Assembly: GCF_910592395.1 (NCBI RefSeq)
Contig: NC_088308.1
Span: 16,383,501 to 16,447,500 of the forward strand
From: Lineus longissimus
Lineage: Eukaryota; Nemertea; Pilidiophora; Heteronemertea; Lineidae
Length of the DNA stretch: 64,000 bases
Reading direction: 5' to 3'
The number at the start of each line of letters is the position of its first letter. Position 1 is the stretch's first letter. The translations under genes were made by a program, and so were the position numbers. Shown piece after piece: positions 1-46,900 of the stretch. The notes under the pieces were generated by a model. It had not been told where the DNA came from. It was given only the letters and a program-made list of their open reading frames with translations, and ran no database searches.

Positions 1-32713
<32,713 letters not shown>

Positions 32714-33176
32714 CCTGATGGCGGAAGCGCAAACAGCTAATCGGCTATCCTTGGTTGGACTTGCTTTGGTCAATTAATAAGAAATGGCTAACAAACAACT
32801 AAAAAAACCTGTCCTCCTCGTTACTTGAATATCATGCATTCACTCTGATCAATTTCCTATTCCTTTCTCTACTGATCTGACTTCATATCAAACGATACGC
32901 TTGCGATGCAGCATCAGAATGTATTTCTCCAACCGTGGCAACGAACCAGCTGCACGAACATGTGTATTTTAATGTATCCGATCGGAATCCCAGAACTGAA
33001 TATCACAGTCTTCCAGTCGGAAACACAAAATATCCTCATCTACTGTGTCCTGTGATTTATATCATAAACATCATTGTACTAATAACCCAATTTATTTTGT
33101 ATACCTACATGTCGGCCAACCCACTTGTTCAAACATATGATTATTTATACTGACATGATTTTGCAAATCTCCATTT

Positions 33177-33623
33177 AAAGGTCACCTGCGACACTTTTTA
33201 ACTCAGGGAAAAAATAATAGGGCATAAGATAACAAACACAGTGGTGAAAACAGCATCAATATCGAACTCATGGCAAGTATAAAATTCAAACATTCCAGTT
33301 GGTGAAGGATGATGTACATTGTGCTGTACCGAAATAAAGTTTTTTATAGTTTCATGCCTATATTTTAAAATTGTACATAAACATGTTCACTAAAAGCTCA
33401 TACCTGTGACAAGGTAATTAACATATAAGCATGAAGCTATCAAAACTTTTTTTCAGTACAGCACAATGTACATCATCAATTTGTTCTTCCTGCACCACCT
33501 GGAATGTTTGAATTACTGAGTAGTTTTATTTTAAAGCGGTTTTCACACTTGTGTGTCTTATGTTTTGTCCTCTTATTAATACCCCAAGTTAAAATTTTAA
33601 TAAATGCGTTTCAGGTCACCTTT
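33177..33623. mobile_element. 447-bp inverted-repeat element with AAAGGTCACCTG ends
   Basis: Extensive inverted arms: for example GTACAGCACAATGTACATCA occurs on the right and, inverted, on the left near 33310. It lies about 0.5 kb upstream of the transporter start codon. Confidence 0.7.
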
Positions 33624-33690
33624 AAGATAAATGATCAGTAAAGTATTTGCATTTCGTGTGCCATAAAATGAAAACGCAATATGCCATTCT

Positions 33691-33919
33691 TAAAGGGGTA
33701 CACCGTTCGTAATAACTGGTGGTCCAGTTGAATAGAATTCGCCGTAGTGCAATTATCATGAATACAAATTTGTTTAAACTTGGTATTCATAGGATTCGTA
33801 TTTTAAAGTCTACACAACGGCAATGTTGAAATCTATATTTAGTACGTATTTTCGCTATTGGAAATTTTCTAATTCAATTACAAATTCAAAAACTTTTAAC
33901 GATCGACGTAGGCCTTTAA
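33691..33919 (-). mobile_element. MITE family A, copy 2
   Basis: Inverted relative of 23120-23356: left TAAAGGGGTACACCGTTCGT, right CGACGTAGGCCTTTAA. It lies just upstream of the transporter gene. Confidence 0.65.
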
Positions 33920-36336
33920 CCAATCAACATAGGCTCAATCGATTAAATCGTTTTGCATATTGGCCTCACGGTATCTTGATTGCGCCCATTTACACCACTA
34001 TCAATAGCACTATTGAGTTCGCCCTAGAAAAGAATGATGTCAAGAGAATTTGATTGGAAAAAAATAAAAGTATGCAATACGTGTTTTTCGAATATTAACA
34101 GCGAGGCCCAGACTGGCGTTCTATTTTGACCCACTCGAACTATTTCAAAGACGGAAAGTAGGGCAATATAAAAGCACTGTCATCCTGACTTAACACATAT
34201 TCCAAACGCCTGATATATGAATTTTTTTAATACAAATGTGTATAAAAAAAATGTATGACAAGACTTCTGCGATGGGTACAAATTTTAGACAAGTTTTATC
34301 TGTCCACCTAGTTAATACATATCTTGAAAGAGAGAGAGACACTTTTTTAAATAACTCGATACATGATATGCTGCACTTTTGATTTGGGATAGCCGTGCAT
34401 GTGACTACGTAAAACTGTCCCGGTGTGCAAGGGATAGTAGTCCTAGGGCTGATAGTCCGTGTAACAATAGCCCGCATTGCTACAATAGATCATGCTGCTT
34501 AATTGGTCAAATACAATGCTACCGGACTATGACTCCAGGGGGACTATATCCGCTGTCACACCGGTTTCGGGACGCCAGTAGATGAGGGCTATTTTACATG
34601 TAATAGGCCAAAGGGCTGAGGTCACTATTAACTGTTCAGTGAGACCATGGGTCAAATATGATAAAATGCTAAAAAGGTCCTGCCATGCTTGAATAAGGTG
34701 TTGAATGTTAGTTTTTTGGTTTGTAAACATGATACATGTATTAGACTTTTTTGATTTGGAATAATGTTAACTAACACACTACAGGTCGATTTTAAAATTG
34801 GAACTCCTTTTCATGGTTTTCTTAGGTGGAATGACATGGTCTTGTAGGGTAAACATGGCTCCATAACGTGTCAAATTCTGACATGTCTCAGACAAATGTC
34901 AATAACACAAGTTAGAATCATTGGAATTGTTTTAAATTCGTACATAGAGTTGTCAAGATATAGGACTATGCTCATGGAAGGTTTGAAGAAAAACACAGCA
35001 TTGATTTTTTTTAAATCAGAAAAATGTATTTACATAGAATGTACAGGGAATGTACATGTATGTGAAATTTAATTGTGTACAGGGCCCCAGAGTGTAACAG
35101 GCTTGGCTCAACCTGCTTCAACCTCTTCATCCGGGGACTACCTGCTTAGCAATTCAAAATGCCTGCTCCGTAGCTTCTGGTAACACCCACACGTCATATA
35201 CCACGTGACCGCCGGAATTGGCATTTGTAACACGTGCTTCTTCTATGTATCCTTTTTAATTGATCCGAGAACACGCTATTTTCTTGTTTCTTGTGATGGC
35301 ATTGATGCTATATATCACCTTAGCTCATATATTATCCGTGTCTATGAAGTTCTGTTTTTCTGTCAATTGATTTGTGATCGCATTAAAGTAAATGGTTTTG
35401 TGGATGACTGCGGCCCTTTCCCCTGAGCTTTATGGGTGTGTTTTTTCATTGTCATGGTTCGTGCGGCACTGTACAGCATGCCGCATGCATGCGGGCATAA
35501 GGTACTGTACTAACAGCAATCCATCACTCTCGGTCATCATTCTTTCTTTTGATGACCTTTGTCACCATTTTTTCCTCTTGTTTTGAGATGTGACAAATAT
35601 TGAACCACGTGACTACCAGTGCGTTTGTTTTGTCACCAGTCAAAACATTATTTACATCTTATTTGCATTCCAAAGGTGGCACTACACAGTGATAACGGGT
35701 CCGTTTTGTCCCCTCAAAGAAATGAAGTTCTTAAGACGCGGGTCGTTTCCGTGTTCATGAATGGGTCCATTCTGTTCCAATTTGCTTTGACGCCCTGGTC
35801 TTAGTTTCCATGTGCAGAGTATTGTTTGGTGATTTTATGAGCCTACATGTAGCATCTGTGCAATTTGAAGCGGGTCCCAAGCCCCAGTTTGCTCTTAATA
35901 TGTAACATACCTTCCATGTGCCACGCGAGGTTGGGCGTAGTTGTGTGAGTGTCAATATTACAAGGCTACATAGAGAAAAAAACCCAAGATGACCCCATGT
36001 TTTCGCATCAAATAAAGAAACAAGGTGCATTTGGCTATCAGCTGGTGGTAATGTTATTCCCAAATCATTCATTTTGAACCGATTTTAGACCCGTTTGAAG
36101 ATCTTGGTCAATTCTTTACCATTTTCAGGATCCAAATGGTGTCAAAGTTGGCGCCACCTATCGGTTCATTTATGAATTAAATGCAATGAAAATGCCGTAG
36201 ACGTCTTCTCTGGATTCATACGAACCCAGAAATGTATAGAAAATGGTGCCTCTGATGCATGATTTGTCGGTTGACGGGGGTCTATTTGACGCTGCCCTTG
36301 ATCGAATCAAACATGTTTCATTTTAACATGTGACCA

Positions 36337-36471
36337 GGCCCCGGTTGTTCACAACAAGTTTTGTCCTTAACGCTGGCGTCAGGTTAACATACCTTGGCAT
36401 TAAGTCTAAAGGCTTGACTGAAGTAGATAACGCCAGCGTTAGTGACAACATTTGTTTTGAACAACCAGGCC
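36337..36471. mobile_element. hairpin MITE with GGCCCCGGTTGTTC ends
   Basis: Arms of about 42 bp running GGTTGTTC to ACGCTGGCGT and back. Between the transporter and GGT genes. Confidence 0.6.
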
Positions 36472-37793
36472 GAGGGGTTAGTGAAAGCGACCATAGAGCA
36501 CGCAATGACCTCTGCGTAAAGAGGTTGAACCTGCTTAAAAGCCTCACCAAGAATATAAGTCTTACTTCGACTACAGCTTTTAAACCCGGATCCAGAACTG
36601 GGTGCGAAACCCACCGATGATCGTCGGGTATAATAAACCCGGTGTTATTAGTTCCGGGCTTATTTAACCCGGAGATCCTGTAGTGGAATCAGAATAAACT
36701 CGGACAAACACCGGACACACACCAGAGTTTCCTGATCACGAAGTAAATGTATATTAATGCAGACCCGTATGCTCAACTCTGCTGGTCATATCAGCTCGGA
36801 CTACGCTCCATCCATTGACGTTTTAGAGTTTTACGCAACTGGTGTTGGTTATAAGACTATTATGAAGTTCGAGTCTGTTCGCTGGATTCAAACTTCTGTT
36901 GAGGGGAGGGAATTCTCGTCGCTCGTACATCGCTTTCCGTATCCCTCTCTGAAACCAGCCATTTAGTGCGGAGGGTGTCTCCAGCTAAACTATCGAGTAG
37001 GCCAGATTGGATAGATTATGACGTCAACAGTTTGCGTGCGTTCTGCATGAGCCACGTGTGTCCTGGCCGGAAAAATTCTGAACGAAAACAAAATCCTGGC
37101 CTGTTTTGCGGTACTGACAAATATATTTGAAACTGGAAAATGAATTATTCTGAAGGAAAATAATTATACGGTTAGAAATCGGTTACCTGTTGTTGTAAAA
37201 TTTTTGTCCTGAGAGATTTTTTTGTACAGTTTCGAAATTTGAAGCGTGATTCTGGCGTAAGATACAGTCCTGATGTAAAAACTCTGTCCTGAGTAAATTT
37301 GGCTTTGGCATGCCATGTAAAACAATGAGGAAAAGAAAGTAAAAGAGAGAACTAGCTTTTTGAATAAAATCAAATAAATTTGCAAGGTCTATGATGTCCA
37401 AGGCTCATACCAGTAGTTTTTAATACAGATTGTAAATATAGTGGCATGAACAACCATAGTCGCCTCTTGGAATTGACGATAATGAATAATGTTGGGTCTG
37501 AGAACGATCGAAGCCACTTCCTTGGGAGACCTTTTGAAAATATCCACTTTACTATCTATCCGTAGGTCAGTGAAGCTCGAAATGAATTGCGATAATCCCA
37601 ATCGTGACTGTCTGTAATTGTCCTGTCTTATTCCTTTTTTTTAGAATATTCCCGCTTATTCTGTATGGCGATTTTCTCAAGATGATTCAGGTTCTATGCC
37701 TCGATTGTAATATCTTCAAACACAATACTCTCACAACAATTTATAAATGAGAATTTTCTTCCTGAGAAGTGGTCCTATTCAGCCTTTGATCTG

Positions 37794-40700
37794 TTAATAT
37801 CCATCGGTACAGCCTTGCCTCCGCGGGTCAGAATACGGGGAGAGGCGCCCGTCCTTCATGACAATTGACTGCGCGCACGATTCTCTGATTCCTTCGTCAA
37901 AGGCAGTTAGCAAGTTGCCTTTCTTTCGAAGCTCTTTGAGAATCGCCTGCAAGGACAAGAATTATAGTTGTGTAAATAACAGCCTAGTCCACGAACATTT
38001 AGTAACCAGTGAAATGAAATGTCGGAAGGGATAGAATTTCCAACGAACAAAGGTTCTATTATGCGCTTTAAATTTCTAAGTTATTTGCAGTCATGGCTAC
38101 CATATGCCATAATTCGTAAGAATACAATAGGCCCGGACACTTTTCGAGGGGGACATTTTCTACTTCTACACTGACGTTAATTTCCATCTATTTATACTGT
38201 TTGAAAAAGGGATGAGGCTCGCTTAGGAATTCTGTAGTCAATTACACGTATGCTAATATACGGTGGAACCTTTCTAGTGGCGTCCACAATAGGGAATTTT
38301 CGCAAACACCTTGAAACGCAAACGTGACACGCCTATCTCATCGTTCGACCACATGATGACGATGTCGAACAATGAGATAGGCGTTCACGTTGACATTACG
38401 GTGTCATTGCAAAAACTCAGAAGTTGACCGGCTGGGGGACAGTGCCGACAAGGACACAACGACATCTGTCGCCAAACTCAATAAACGTCACAGACATGAG
38501 AGACCGGCAATTTCTGTTCTGTCCACACTATGCCAAAAACACTTTACAAACGATCAAGCTATATTTCCCGGAAGCCGCTTCCCGGAAGTAGAGTCTATTG
38601 ACCATATCATTTTGTTTTGCAGGCTGTTTGTAAGCAATACAAATCTTGTATTTTTCCATTGAATCGGCTATATCGGTCGCGTTAGTGAAGTAGAAAAATC
38701 CGGGGACGAAATGCATGCTCAGGTTTTCCAGCCAAAATTGCCCACCAGCGTGTGTGCTGCATGTCCATGTAGCAACGCCGCCTGACTCACACTATGCACG
38801 CTTCAACTTCCGTTCTTTCTGTTTTCATGCGTCAGAAGAACAGTTCGTCGATATTTCAGAGTTAATTAAATGTTTCATATTGAGTTCTGATAACATTTTT
38901 GTTCATGTAATATCCGCTCATCCGCTTGAAGTCTGCGAGAAGTTTGCCCTTCATCGTTACCTGTTAATTGGCGGCATCATGTAAAATGGGGATTGATTTA
39001 CGTATTGCATACTATCATTGTGAATAATAACATAGTAGTGTAGTTTGTCAATGCCACTCTTGTTGGTCGGTTGTCGCTCAACACGGCCGGAATCTGGAAT
39101 GATTCTAACCCTTTGCCGTATCAACCCGGATTTTCAATGTCCCGGTTTAGAATAGATTGGGACCCTGCCATTCAATACGAAGGAAATTGGGATATATACC
39201 AGTCTTGGGTCCACCCTTAAGGTTGTGTGCAGGTTGTGTAGTGACTGACGTCCAATGCTGAAGCCAGGTTACGAGTGCAGATTGTTGTACCAGTGCGGGA
39301 ATCATACACCCGACAACGTGTGTGATTCCTATACCAGACTGCACAGATTAATGTAGGGTAGGATAAAATGTGTACCTTTGGATAGCAATCAGCGAACTGA
39401 TCTATTCCTGCAAACCTGTGGAGGTAAAGTCTCGGTGAATCGGTTGCGTCTTTCACTGTCTTGTCAAATATCAGGACATCCTTTGCTATCTAAAAAGACA
39501 TGTTCAAATTCGTGTTAGATTGCACAGTCAGACAGCGGAGTCAAGCATCTGGGTTACCAAAATCAATAGGTCCCATCCTGCACTTTTTTCACAATTTTCA
39601 CAATTTTCAGACAAGGCACGCAATGCTCTTGGAAATCCCGATTCCGTTTACAAATTATTAATATAATTATTATGTAAACCAATATAATTATTATGTAATT
39701 GTCTTTATTTTTTTTCCAAAAAGGTTAATGGATGTTGATCAGCCTACTTTTTGCAAATCTACTTTGTTTAATTAGCAGCTGCCACAGGACTTACATTATG
39801 TATTTTAATAGATAAATTTTTTAGGGTATCAACACAAGACAACTAATCGTCAAGAAAGCTCTTTCAGTGCGCTTTAAACATTTAGATCGCCTTTTATCTA
39901 GTACACTGCACATGTGTCTCAAAGCGCTTTACAGTCATTCTCCACTGAGCCTAATCAAGAAACTTTCATGTGGAAATCATAAAAGCGCACAGTCTGTGCC
40001 ACGCTCTACCATTTCTGGCTAGTTACCGAGTAGCACTGGCCGAGCCTAAAATCCATTTAAAAGTGGACGCACTTCCGATTTTCTATGCATGCCACTGGCT
40101 GCAAAAATTAACAAACACTCGATTAAGGACTTACCGTTGCAATGGTTGAAGGAATTTTGCCGCCGCCTGAAGCTCCGGTGACGAGTTTAATGTTGCCATC
40201 TTGATCTGTGAATATACTGGGCGCTTGCATGCCCGCGGCGGTTGCGTTTGCTTCCAATCTGTTACTAACAGGTACCAACCCCAACTGCTGGTATTCCATC
40301 GGGTCCGTAAAGTCATTAATGGCGTCATTAAATGTAATTCCAGTCCTCCTTCCCATGACTGTTGAACCAAGGCTGCGAAAAAGTAAGATAATTTTATGTG
40401 CGTTCAAAATTTCACGGTAAAACTCTGGTTCCCTTTTCGGATTTACACATGACTACACCCATCCAAAAATTTTCGCTACATCGGAGGTGCAGAAATGTCA
40501 TGTCGAAAATGTTCACAAGTGTCTGATTAGAAGAAATTTGAGACGATAGGCCATAATGATGATTGTTTTTTTTTTTAAAGCCCCCGAATCGTCAACGCGA
40601 ACGCCACGACTCCCACTGTTAAACCTCCTGATCATGGTGACAAGATGACGTTGTGAGGGCTTTGCGGAAACTCACTAAAAAGGAGGTTCTTTTAGCAAAT

Positions 40701-40992
40701 CCCCGAAACGCCAAAGCGAACGCCTATATCATTATTTGGGACCAAATGTAGTGTCCTAAATAGGGAGGTGTCCGCTGAAGAGGTTCCACTGTACGTACTA
40801 GTTATGGATACTTGAAGTAAATGCCACAGCATCGCCATTGGGAGCAACAATGGAAATATGAGATGTGCCGTTAAAGGACGGTGGGTGGAACTCTGGCTGG
40901 TCGCAAATACCAGGGTATGGTAATTTAGAGTCATCCCTCATTTCATTTCGAATGGTCGCCATGAATGCCGGATCGCGCATGTACTCCATGAC
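37794..40992 (-). CDS. GGT: GGT exons 8-11: cleavage site and small catalytic subunit
   Basis: Exon 8 (40799-40992) contains FNGTSHISIV, whose Thr (codon 40866-40864, residue 398) aligns with the human nucleophile Thr381 in GGTAHLSVV. Cleavage there would leave a small subunit of about 190 residues, as in other GGTs. Exon 8 ends AACTA/GTACGT; joining TA to the first base of exon 9 gives the Tyr of HNYLGSTV (human NLYFGSKV). Exon 9 has ITFNDAINDF and LVTGASGGGK (human VVGAAGGTQ), keeping the Gly-Gly oxyanion pair. Exons 10 and 11 encode the C-terminal part. The stop TAA is at 37796-37794. Confidence 0.9.
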
Positions 40993-43900
40993 CTAAAAAT
41001 ATATTTTCAGGACTAGAGCATGTTACCTTTCAGTGAGACGTTGAGACTCAGTTTGTTTCAAATCTGCCACTCAATACAGAGCATGCTTACCCACCAAGGA
41101 TGACTGTACGCGAATAGATCTGCTCATTTCCAATTGGTGAGGAGTGGATCAGAATGGCGTGAATGATAACACCCAAAGATTCAAGACACTTGGAACAGAG
41201 ACAGGAGGCAGGTTTTTGTGAGAATTTTACTTTTTCTTTCTATTCTGGGGCTGGGTGGCCGGTATGCGAATTTTTTTTCCTTCGAACTTTTTGTCCTCAT
41301 TTCCATACGCGCATGAGCACTCTAGTCAAACATCCACTTTGCCGCATTGACAGTGAAAAGAACTTGGATCTTAATACATGTGTATCATGTACATGATGTA
41401 TGTAGCCTATAGGCTACATCTCTGTGGAAACGTAGCTCAGTCTGATGAGTAAATTACGGCGATTTGGATCAAATAACAATGATCTAGGCTACTGACAGAT
41501 TGATCAAACAGTTGGTTTCTCTGCCATCAAAACCTACCGCCAAAAGAACTTTATTGATAGAGGATGGCGAACAATGCTCGCATTCAACGAGAAAACTATC
41601 ACGGTCGAGTTCTTCCATTGTCACTGTCAATGCGATGCGGCAAAGTGGATGTTTGACTAGAGTGCGCATGCGCATATGCAAATGGGGACAAAAAGTTCGT
41701 AGGGAAAAAAAAATTCGCGGCCGGTATATAAACACTGGTATTAAGCGCAGTAACCGCCAAATTATAATCATGATCGATAAAATAAATGTGGAACAATTAC
41801 TAACTAAGCAGACTGAGATGAGTCTTAGAAGCAGACGCTGTATTTTCGGACCGTAACGTCACTTACCTGAAGTGTTCTATCATCATCCTGCGCTCGCATT
41901 TGGCTCATGAAACAGAAACTGGTCCGTGCCGCCTGCATTTGCCTATGGCGGACAGTTGCTTGACCCTCAATGGTCAACCCATCTTTCTTTGTAACATTAT
42001 ATCCTGTAAAATAACAGCATATACTACTCGTATCACCGTGTAGGATTGTAAAACAGCTTTTATACAATTGCAAATCGGCTCTAGCTTATGGGAAGCCTCC
42101 CCACGCTAGGCCACGACACTTGAAATGATGGATATTAACTACATAGCTGTAGATATATACCAATCCTGACTGCCTAGTTGGTAAATCTTTCGTATCTTGA
42201 ACGAGCGTTAAAACCTTAGATCCACTGAGGTATTATCTAACTAGCCGGAGGTTAACCAAGCTGCCGCATAGGAAAAAGGAGGTTAACCAAGCGGCTGCAT
42301 AGGAACCTATATGCGGCCGCTTGGTTAACCTCCGGCTAGTTAAATGATAACCCTTACCCATCAGGAGGCAATTATGGTTGCGTTTGTATTGCCTCGTCAT
42401 TATCTTATCACTATCGCACAAATAACTGTACCGTCCCGCCAGGGTTTTGACTTAGAAGTTTGAAAGTAAGGAGTAACTCATGAGCCAAGTCTTGCTTGCC
42501 CTTTTTTTTATTTGGGGTGACACACAATGATAAATGTTGTTCTGTTTTGGTGCGCTGTTGGCAATTTGTTAGTTATTTCTCCCACAAAGAAGTTTCGGAA
42601 TACTGTGAAAGATATTTTTTGGCGCCTTATCTCTGAAGCTTTTAGACATAGTTTTGGCCCTGCGGTAACATGCACTCGACTTAGATTGTAATTTCAAAGG
42701 TTTGGCGGACCAAAAAGAGTAACTAAGCAGAACATGACCTACCATCTAAAAGGAGCAACTGCGACTGAAGATAGATGCCACCACTGAGACCAGGGACGTT
42801 ATATAATGTCAGATTGCGAAAGGTTCCGTTAAAAGTTATCTTCAAAGGCTCCGTCCATTTGACTCTGTAATTACTCAAATCGTCTAATTCAAAGAAGCCG
42901 CCTGCAATGAGAATGATTATGTGTCACGTGGAAGTCTTAAAACATACTTTCTCAAATTTGTCCACTGGTCGATCATTTGCAAAATATTTGACCAATGGAC
43001 CTCAGATTATAATTGATTGTGGCAGAGAGTAGTGTGCCTGTAATATAAAAGACACAGACCTATGACAACCTTGACTCGTCTTTCGTGAGCCACCCGATTT
43101 GACATGTCTCACCCTTCTCGTTCACATCCGCTACAATATCACGTGCCAGGCTTCCATTGTAGAAACTTGTCCCACCGTCCACCGCAAGTCTTTTTAACGT
43201 CTTGGCTAATAGTGGCAGCCTGATGATACTTCCTTCCTTCCTTACATCTCCTGTCTTGGGGTCGACGAACACTGACCTACAAAACCAATGTTATGAATAA
43301 TGTTTTGGGCAAATTAGCTGCGATGCCTTGAAAAGTTGCACCTCGTCGACGGTATACCAGAAGCAACACTCTTAGAAATGAACGTTTTTGACCTTTTGAA
43401 AAAAATATTATTGTCTTTCGGCCACTAAGTATGCATCCAGTAGAGGTTTTTAGCGTAGTGAAGAACCCTTAGGTTTTTGACAATCTCAATAACTACTTGC
43501 GGTTTTTCATAGTACCTAAATCTCTCTACGGGGTGAATATCTTTGTATTGGCCGAAAAACCTTTGAATAATAGTTTTCAGAAGCTCGAAAACCTTTGTTC
43601 CTAAGAGTGATTTCTTTCACATTGGGCTTGTTAACTGGCATTGTTTTTTGGAATAGCATTTCGTTATTTGAACTTTGTCCATGGGGAAGAAAGCCCAAAA
43701 AATCCGACGACAAATACATGTATATCCATTGCATCTAGTTCGCACCTTAAGGTCGGGTTTCAAGTACTGTTATCCAAAATGTTACAGAAATAAACAAAAG
43801 CGAAATAAATTGGACGTTTTACACAAGCCCCATAGATGACCCTCCATCTACTTCCAGGCTTGTTACCCTACCTTAATGTCTCATCAGACAGCACTTGAGG

Positions 43901-46900
43901 GTAGGGCCTCTCTGTGACTGCAGCGTGCATGAAGGCACCCATTGGAAAGCCGTTCTCTGCTATCTCTATGGCAGGCCCAAATAAATCTTTCCATGGTAAG
44001 ACTCCGAACTTTTGATGAGCTTCCCATATGCCGGCTGTGCTTCCCGGGATTGCCACAAATGCACCACCTATACATTTAGATCAATGATATACGTATATTG
44101 CTACAGATATCCATATGACTGTGATTACTAAATGCCACTCATTTAAATAAAATCAAAATGAACGTTTCTTGTCATTGCGCAGACTACGTTAGTATAGCTT
44201 TTTTATAGAAACAGAGAAGGACAACAGACTTCTGTCTAATATAGAGAATTGATCTGACCCCTTGAGGAACAGAGAACATACGGTTATGCATGGTCTAAGG
44301 CAATTCCTCTGATAAGAGAAGCACCTTGGACCGCTAACAAAGAATATGCAGTGGTAATGCGAGCCTTTGGTCTGTTTCCAATATGCCAGCTGCAAAAGCA
44401 AGAAACAGCCCTGCTTTCTTGTTTGATTGATTTCGATGTGTGTTAATTGCTCGGCAACTGTAACTGACCACAAACATGTGAAAGCGGCAGAACCGCGACG
44501 GTAAACCGCTTTAGTGGAATCAGCTATATATTTGATAAAACGACTCCCATCAGTGACTCCAAAGGTCCCGGATACTTCAGATAAAAGTCTGCTTTGAAAT
44601 TCCAATCCCGCCAACATTTACTTCTTGCCAGCCGTTTAGTGCCCGCCTAACTAAAGCCACGCCGTTCAGGTCTCTGGCTCAAAGACTACAGAACACAACA
44701 ATAGTCATTTACCACGCGGGATGGCTTACTGAATACCCAGGGAATACTTCGAGGACCAAACCTTTCTTCTTGTTATCCACCTCCGCATTGTCTGCCTTTT
44801 CAAAGAGGTCGCTCGGAAGCCGACTATAGACTTTAGAACTTGCCTCAGCAGCTAACACCTTGCCAATATCTCTGCGGATAAGATTAAATATCATATAGCT
44901 TTAATACGTAGATTAAATTGATTCAAATTTCAGCACCTGCCAAAGATGATTGAGGCCGGTGAGATGACAGTCGACGACTGACAGGCAAACACTGCTACTG
45001 TACTACGATTGCGCTACTATGGGTCAATCTCGTGCATTCTGGTGGCTCTTTAATGATTTGCCGTATCTCGGTTATCAGGGTCACTTTTCAAAGTCAAACA
45101 CGAATTGTAAGGATTTGTTAACATGAATTACAAAACTGTATTAGAATTCATTCTCGCCTACCTTTTATAGATGAGCATCCGCCCACCTCCCCCGAGGCCG
45201 GTGAGATGACAGTCGACGACTGACTGACAGGCAAACACTGCTACTGTAGCATCGACGACGCTTCCACCCTTCTCAAGAAAATAGCTGAAACACATGGAAA
45301 TGGATATGGTTTGTCTTCCGCAAAATGAAACGTAACTTTGAAATGTAACTTTGAAGTCGAAGAAAAAAACACGTACATGCAGGGCATTTAAAAGTAACAG
45401 AAGATATGACGGTCCCTCAATTTGTTCAGTCATATTGATAAAACGTACCACTGTCGGCCGGAGTTTTACCTTGAACAAGTACGTGAAATGAATACACCAG
45501 AAACGCTGAAACTATCCCTTGTCCCCCAATTTGAAAAAGTAGAACACGCGATGGTATTGCGCGCATGCGTATCCAACCTTAGATACGTTCCATTATGACC
45601 ATTTTTGGCCGTCGATTGTTCCCATTGTTGAAAGGTGGCTGGGAACCAACTGCGGCAGAGTCAGTAAATCGAGGGCGACTTGGCCACGATGGTTACCATT
45701 GACGACGCTCACCATTGACGACGCTTGGAGAATGTGATATCCCTTTACATTTTCCAAAATATGAAAATTAAGTGTATTACTGAAATTCCATTAACTGGCT
45801 TATAGCTTGGTACATGCATATATATGCGTCATAACAACACGAAGTTGGTGTCTGTACCAAGGTGGTCAGGGCCTACACACATAATAAGCCCATCGTTCTT
45901 TAGTCTATACATTGAATGTATGTGAATTATGCAAATGATGTGGGTCATGACGTTATTTCCTCTTTATTGGCAACATCTCAGGATATATGTCGGGCATCTA
46001 ATTTGTATACTGTATCTCAGTGTTGATAAAAATGGTGTTATCTGAAAGCTAGACCATGGTTACCTGGGAATGACCACCTATTTATGAGATTCTAAGCCAA
46101 TAAATGTTATGAGATATTGCCAGAAACAAAATTTGGGTTATGTCCGACCGCATGATTATTTGTGGATAACTTGGGTAAGCTCAACACATTTGAATCAAAA
46201 AACGATACGCACTTATTATATTCGTAGACCCAAATAACCAAGGTATAGAAACAATATTCTTTTGACGGATTTCATTCACGTTTTTTTATTTAAAAAAATT
46301 CTCAATGGATAACAGCAGACACTACACTGCCTTGCTGGCAAAGCGTCGAACTATGTTTTAGGTGATTACGAGAAAAACGAGTTTGAAATTTTGGCATTTT
46401 TTAAGGTAGTGGCGCATAAAAACCTAGAGGCGCTGCTTGAGCTGCATGAACTCAGGTTGGAAGTATACTCTTCCGGAAGTTGTTGGAAAGAAGTACATTT
46501 CATTCTTGGAACGTACACACTGGGGATGTTTTTAACATTGAATGATGTCTTTGGCCCGAAGGTATCCGCACACCGAATCAATGACACTAGGGAGTTTTCG
46601 CAAATCCCGCGAAACACCAACGTGAACGCCTCGCTCATTGTTCGACCTCCTGATGACGAAATCGAAAATTACAATGGGACAGACGTTCACGTAGACTTTT
46701 GAGGGCTTTGCGAAAACTCCCTATTGTCTCAATGGTACATGAAACATGATCCAAAAAACTCGTACGACGGGTGCAGCGCTTAGATAAGATCACTCGATCT
46801 AGAGACTAGGGCATTTGTACACTATTTGTTACACTATTGTATATCATGATATTGGATGTGGTCACGCTTCGAAATAAAATGATATTGTTTATCAGATAAA

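Larger units (their letters stand above)
32714..37793. other. intergenic: transporter upstream and GGT downstream region
   Basis: Holds the elements at 33177, 33691 and 36337. I see no further exon. The transporter promoter should lie in the first few hundred bases, but I recognise no specific site. No clear minus-strand AATAAA follows the GGT stop. Confidence 0.6.

Noticed and set aside
35205-35586. Overlapping plus-strand frames in the intergenic region
   Set aside because: No recognisable residues, no splice borders that fit, AT-rich composition like the surroundings.
40799-40810. Alternative donor TCAA/GTATCC for GGT exon 8
   Set aside because: Phase 1 puts exon 9 out of frame. AACTA/GTACGT gives the conserved Tyr-Leu-Gly-Ser and correct phase.
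44709-44761. Alternative donor TTCA/GTAAGC for GGT exon 3
   Set aside because: It looks stronger but gives phase 0, which breaks the frame into exon 4. AAAG/GTTTGG restores KKGGAFVAIPG, matching human QKGGLSVAVPG.
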